Position numbers and translations under genes: made by a program
Shown here: positions 62,400 through 64,000 of the stretch, piece after piece
Position numbering within the stretch: position 1 is the first letter of the stretch
How the letters are laid out: each line of letters starts with the position of its first letter
The notes under the pieces: model-generated
The model's database searches: none
The model's input: only the letters and a program-made list of their open reading frames with translations
Told to the model about the DNA's origin: nothing
Source: Epiperipatus broadwayi
Lineage: Eukaryota; Onychophora; Udeonychophora; Euonychophora; Peripatidae
Assembly (NCBI GenBank): GCA_028023455.1
Contig: JAQFVV010006220.1
Location: forward strand, 8,849,852 to 8,913,851
Length of the DNA: 64,000 nucleotides
Reading direction: 5' to 3'

Positions 62400-64000
62400 A
62401 AAATATACACATCTTTACAATATATTATAAACTATAATCTTAAGATATTCCACATTTAAAATGTTTCATTATATTTTATATCTTATTTAAAAATCTGGAT
62501 AATTTAGATATAGTGTTTTTATAAAAGTTATGTTTAATTAGATTGATTAATAAGTGATAAATATCTGTAGATTTGTTCTATAAACGGAGTAAAATGATGT
62601 TTCCATTTTAAAAAGTCATAATATATAATCTTTTTATTGCTTTTGTAAATAATTTCACTTCAAAAATAAATTGCAATTATGAATTGGTCCCTTTACAAAA
62701 ATAACTATTTTTAAATCTCAACTTGCTGCATGAATTAGGTGTGGTAGAAATTGCAATCACTCATTCTGTTGGGTTTAATTAATCAGACCTTGGCAAAAGA
62801 GTTTGAACAAGTAATCAGGCAAAGATAAAATATAATCATTTTCTTTTATTGATTTGAAAGTCATTACAAGAAATACATATACATACATACATACAAAAAA
62901 TATTTTGTGAATTGTTTATTTATATTTTTTCAGAGGTAAATAGTTAAACAGCTACCCTCCTGTGGATTTTAATTTTAAATGGATTTATAATTCTTTTGAC
63001 AAGTGATTATTTAATGTTTTTAATCTTTCATCCCTTAAGCCTGGAATTCATATATGAAATAAAATTAAAACAAATTTTAAATAGTTAATAGAGAGCATAG
63101 ATTTCTTGAACAACTCCTTAGGATAATGAAAAAAAAACTTTATTTACAAAGCTTTACAAATACTGAGTAATGACGATTTGAATAGCTTTTTATCCTGTTT
63201 ACTTTCTAAATTAAGAAAAAATAAAAATACCCATGTATACATTGGATTGGCTGCACCTAAAAAATATCTTGTACTTAATTAGTTCATTTTTTTATGTTTT
63301 AGCTGGTCCAAATCTGAATTCATACTGAAGTTATGTCCAGCAGAAATATTATCAAAATATCATAGGTCTCTTTCTCAAATATAATTTTTTTATAAATAAG
63401 CAAAAAATTCTCAAGAAAGCTCATGATTTTATAAAGAAAAAAAAGCATTTCATAGAAAATATAAATAGCTATTCAATGTGGTCCAAAAATGGATGTCTAG
63501 CTACTATTAGTGGAGAATAAATATTTCAGGATAATTGGTCATATAAATGCTAAAGAGTTGATCATAAATCAAGACATTATTAAAATATGATGCAACCTCC
63601 AACCCTATTTTACTTTTTTTTATTAGTGTTGGATAAAGCTGCCAATGAATTAGACAAATAAGCTTTTTAAAAAACTCATAAAAGTATGCTTATCTAAAAT
63701 ATTATTTTTTATGGATGACTGATTATGAGCAATCCAAGAATGAGACAGAATCAAACTTGCAGGAAAATATTGATTTATCCAATAGATTGCTAACAAAAAT
63801 GATAACCAAAATTGGTATATCAAAGAATTATAATTATGGATACATAATAATATTTATAAAAAAATATTTTATAATAAATGATTTTATTTACTGCACTAAA
63901 AATCCAAAAAAATTGCTTTCTTCAACCACAACTGAGATTTTGATATTTAACTTGAAATAAAAGTGTGGGGTGTTTAGAAATTAATTCATTCAATCACTTG
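62400..64000. other. AT-rich stretch with weak exon-like marks
   Basis: Contains a short (ACAT)n at 62875-62894. At 63627-63661 (plus), an acceptor ttacttttttttattag is followed by LDKAANELDK and a stop, which could be a tiny terminal exon. A plus frame at 63715-63960 opens MTDYEQSKNETESNLQENID and then turns into AT-biased random sequence. Neither is certain. Confidence 0.3.

Noticed and set aside
1-64000. Prokaryotic features (operons, CRISPR arrays, Shine-Dalgarno sites, prophage)
   Set aside because: No regularly spaced repeats with spacers, no dense coding and clear eukaryotic splice sites and retroelements; nothing prokaryotic is present.

Overview
The window is eukaryotic and very AT-rich. 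It has no compact genes or operons, almost no long open frames, many homopolymer and microsatellite tracts, and decayed mobile elements of several classes. The mix (several APE-type non-LTR retrotransposons, a ZBED/hAT transposase relic, a Penelope-like C-terminus, tRNA-derived SINEs, TA-flanked foldback MITEs) fits a repeat-rich invertebrate with long introns. An arthropod, mollusc or similar animal is possible; the sequence does not fix the phylum. All calls are from reading the sequence by eye, with no database search.

The only convincing host-gene piece is one 99-nt exon on the minus strand at 7.8 kb. It encodes exactly one 33-residue ankyrin repeat, is phase 0 at both ends and has clean AG/GT borders. 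Its sequence resembles, from memory, an early ankyrin repeat of the mechanosensory TRPN channel NOMPC. If so, the flanking kilobases are intron. A second, weaker candidate is a minus-strand terminal exon at 19.5-19.7 kb encoding a hydrophobic C-terminus. Because it carries a stop and lies upstream of the ankyrin exon on that strand, it would belong to another gene. Other short exon-like stretches (1.5-1.8, 13.2, 32.1, 33.8, 63.6 kb) are recorded at low confidence.

Layout: 0-7.7 kb, AT-rich sequence with short relics and tRNA-like pieces; 7.8 kb, ankyrin exon; 8.3 kb, AGT microsatellite, followed by a GC-richer unclassified repeat island; 17.1-18.5 kb, hAT/ZBED transposase relic; 20.5, 23.4, 24.5 and 46.1 kb, four different foldback MITEs, each flanked by TA; 25.1 kb, C-terminal relic of a zf-RVT LINE; 27-28.5, 34.1, 39.1-40.5 and 55.2 kb, copies of an unnamed repeat family; 28.9-29.9 kb, LINE endonuclease relic; 30.7-30.9 kb, Penelope-like C-terminus; 31.4-34.8 kb, a pair of diverged direct repeats around tandem repeats; 36-39.1 kb, a nearly complete but dead LINE ORF2; 40.5-51 kb, extremely AT-rich desert; 51.0 kb, a compact tRNA-like retroposon with perfect target-site duplications; 60.7-62.4 kb, a 5'-truncated LINE related to the 25-kb relic.

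No gene system, operon or defence locus is visible. The interest lies in the ankyrin exon, the small retroposon and the non-autonomous repeats.
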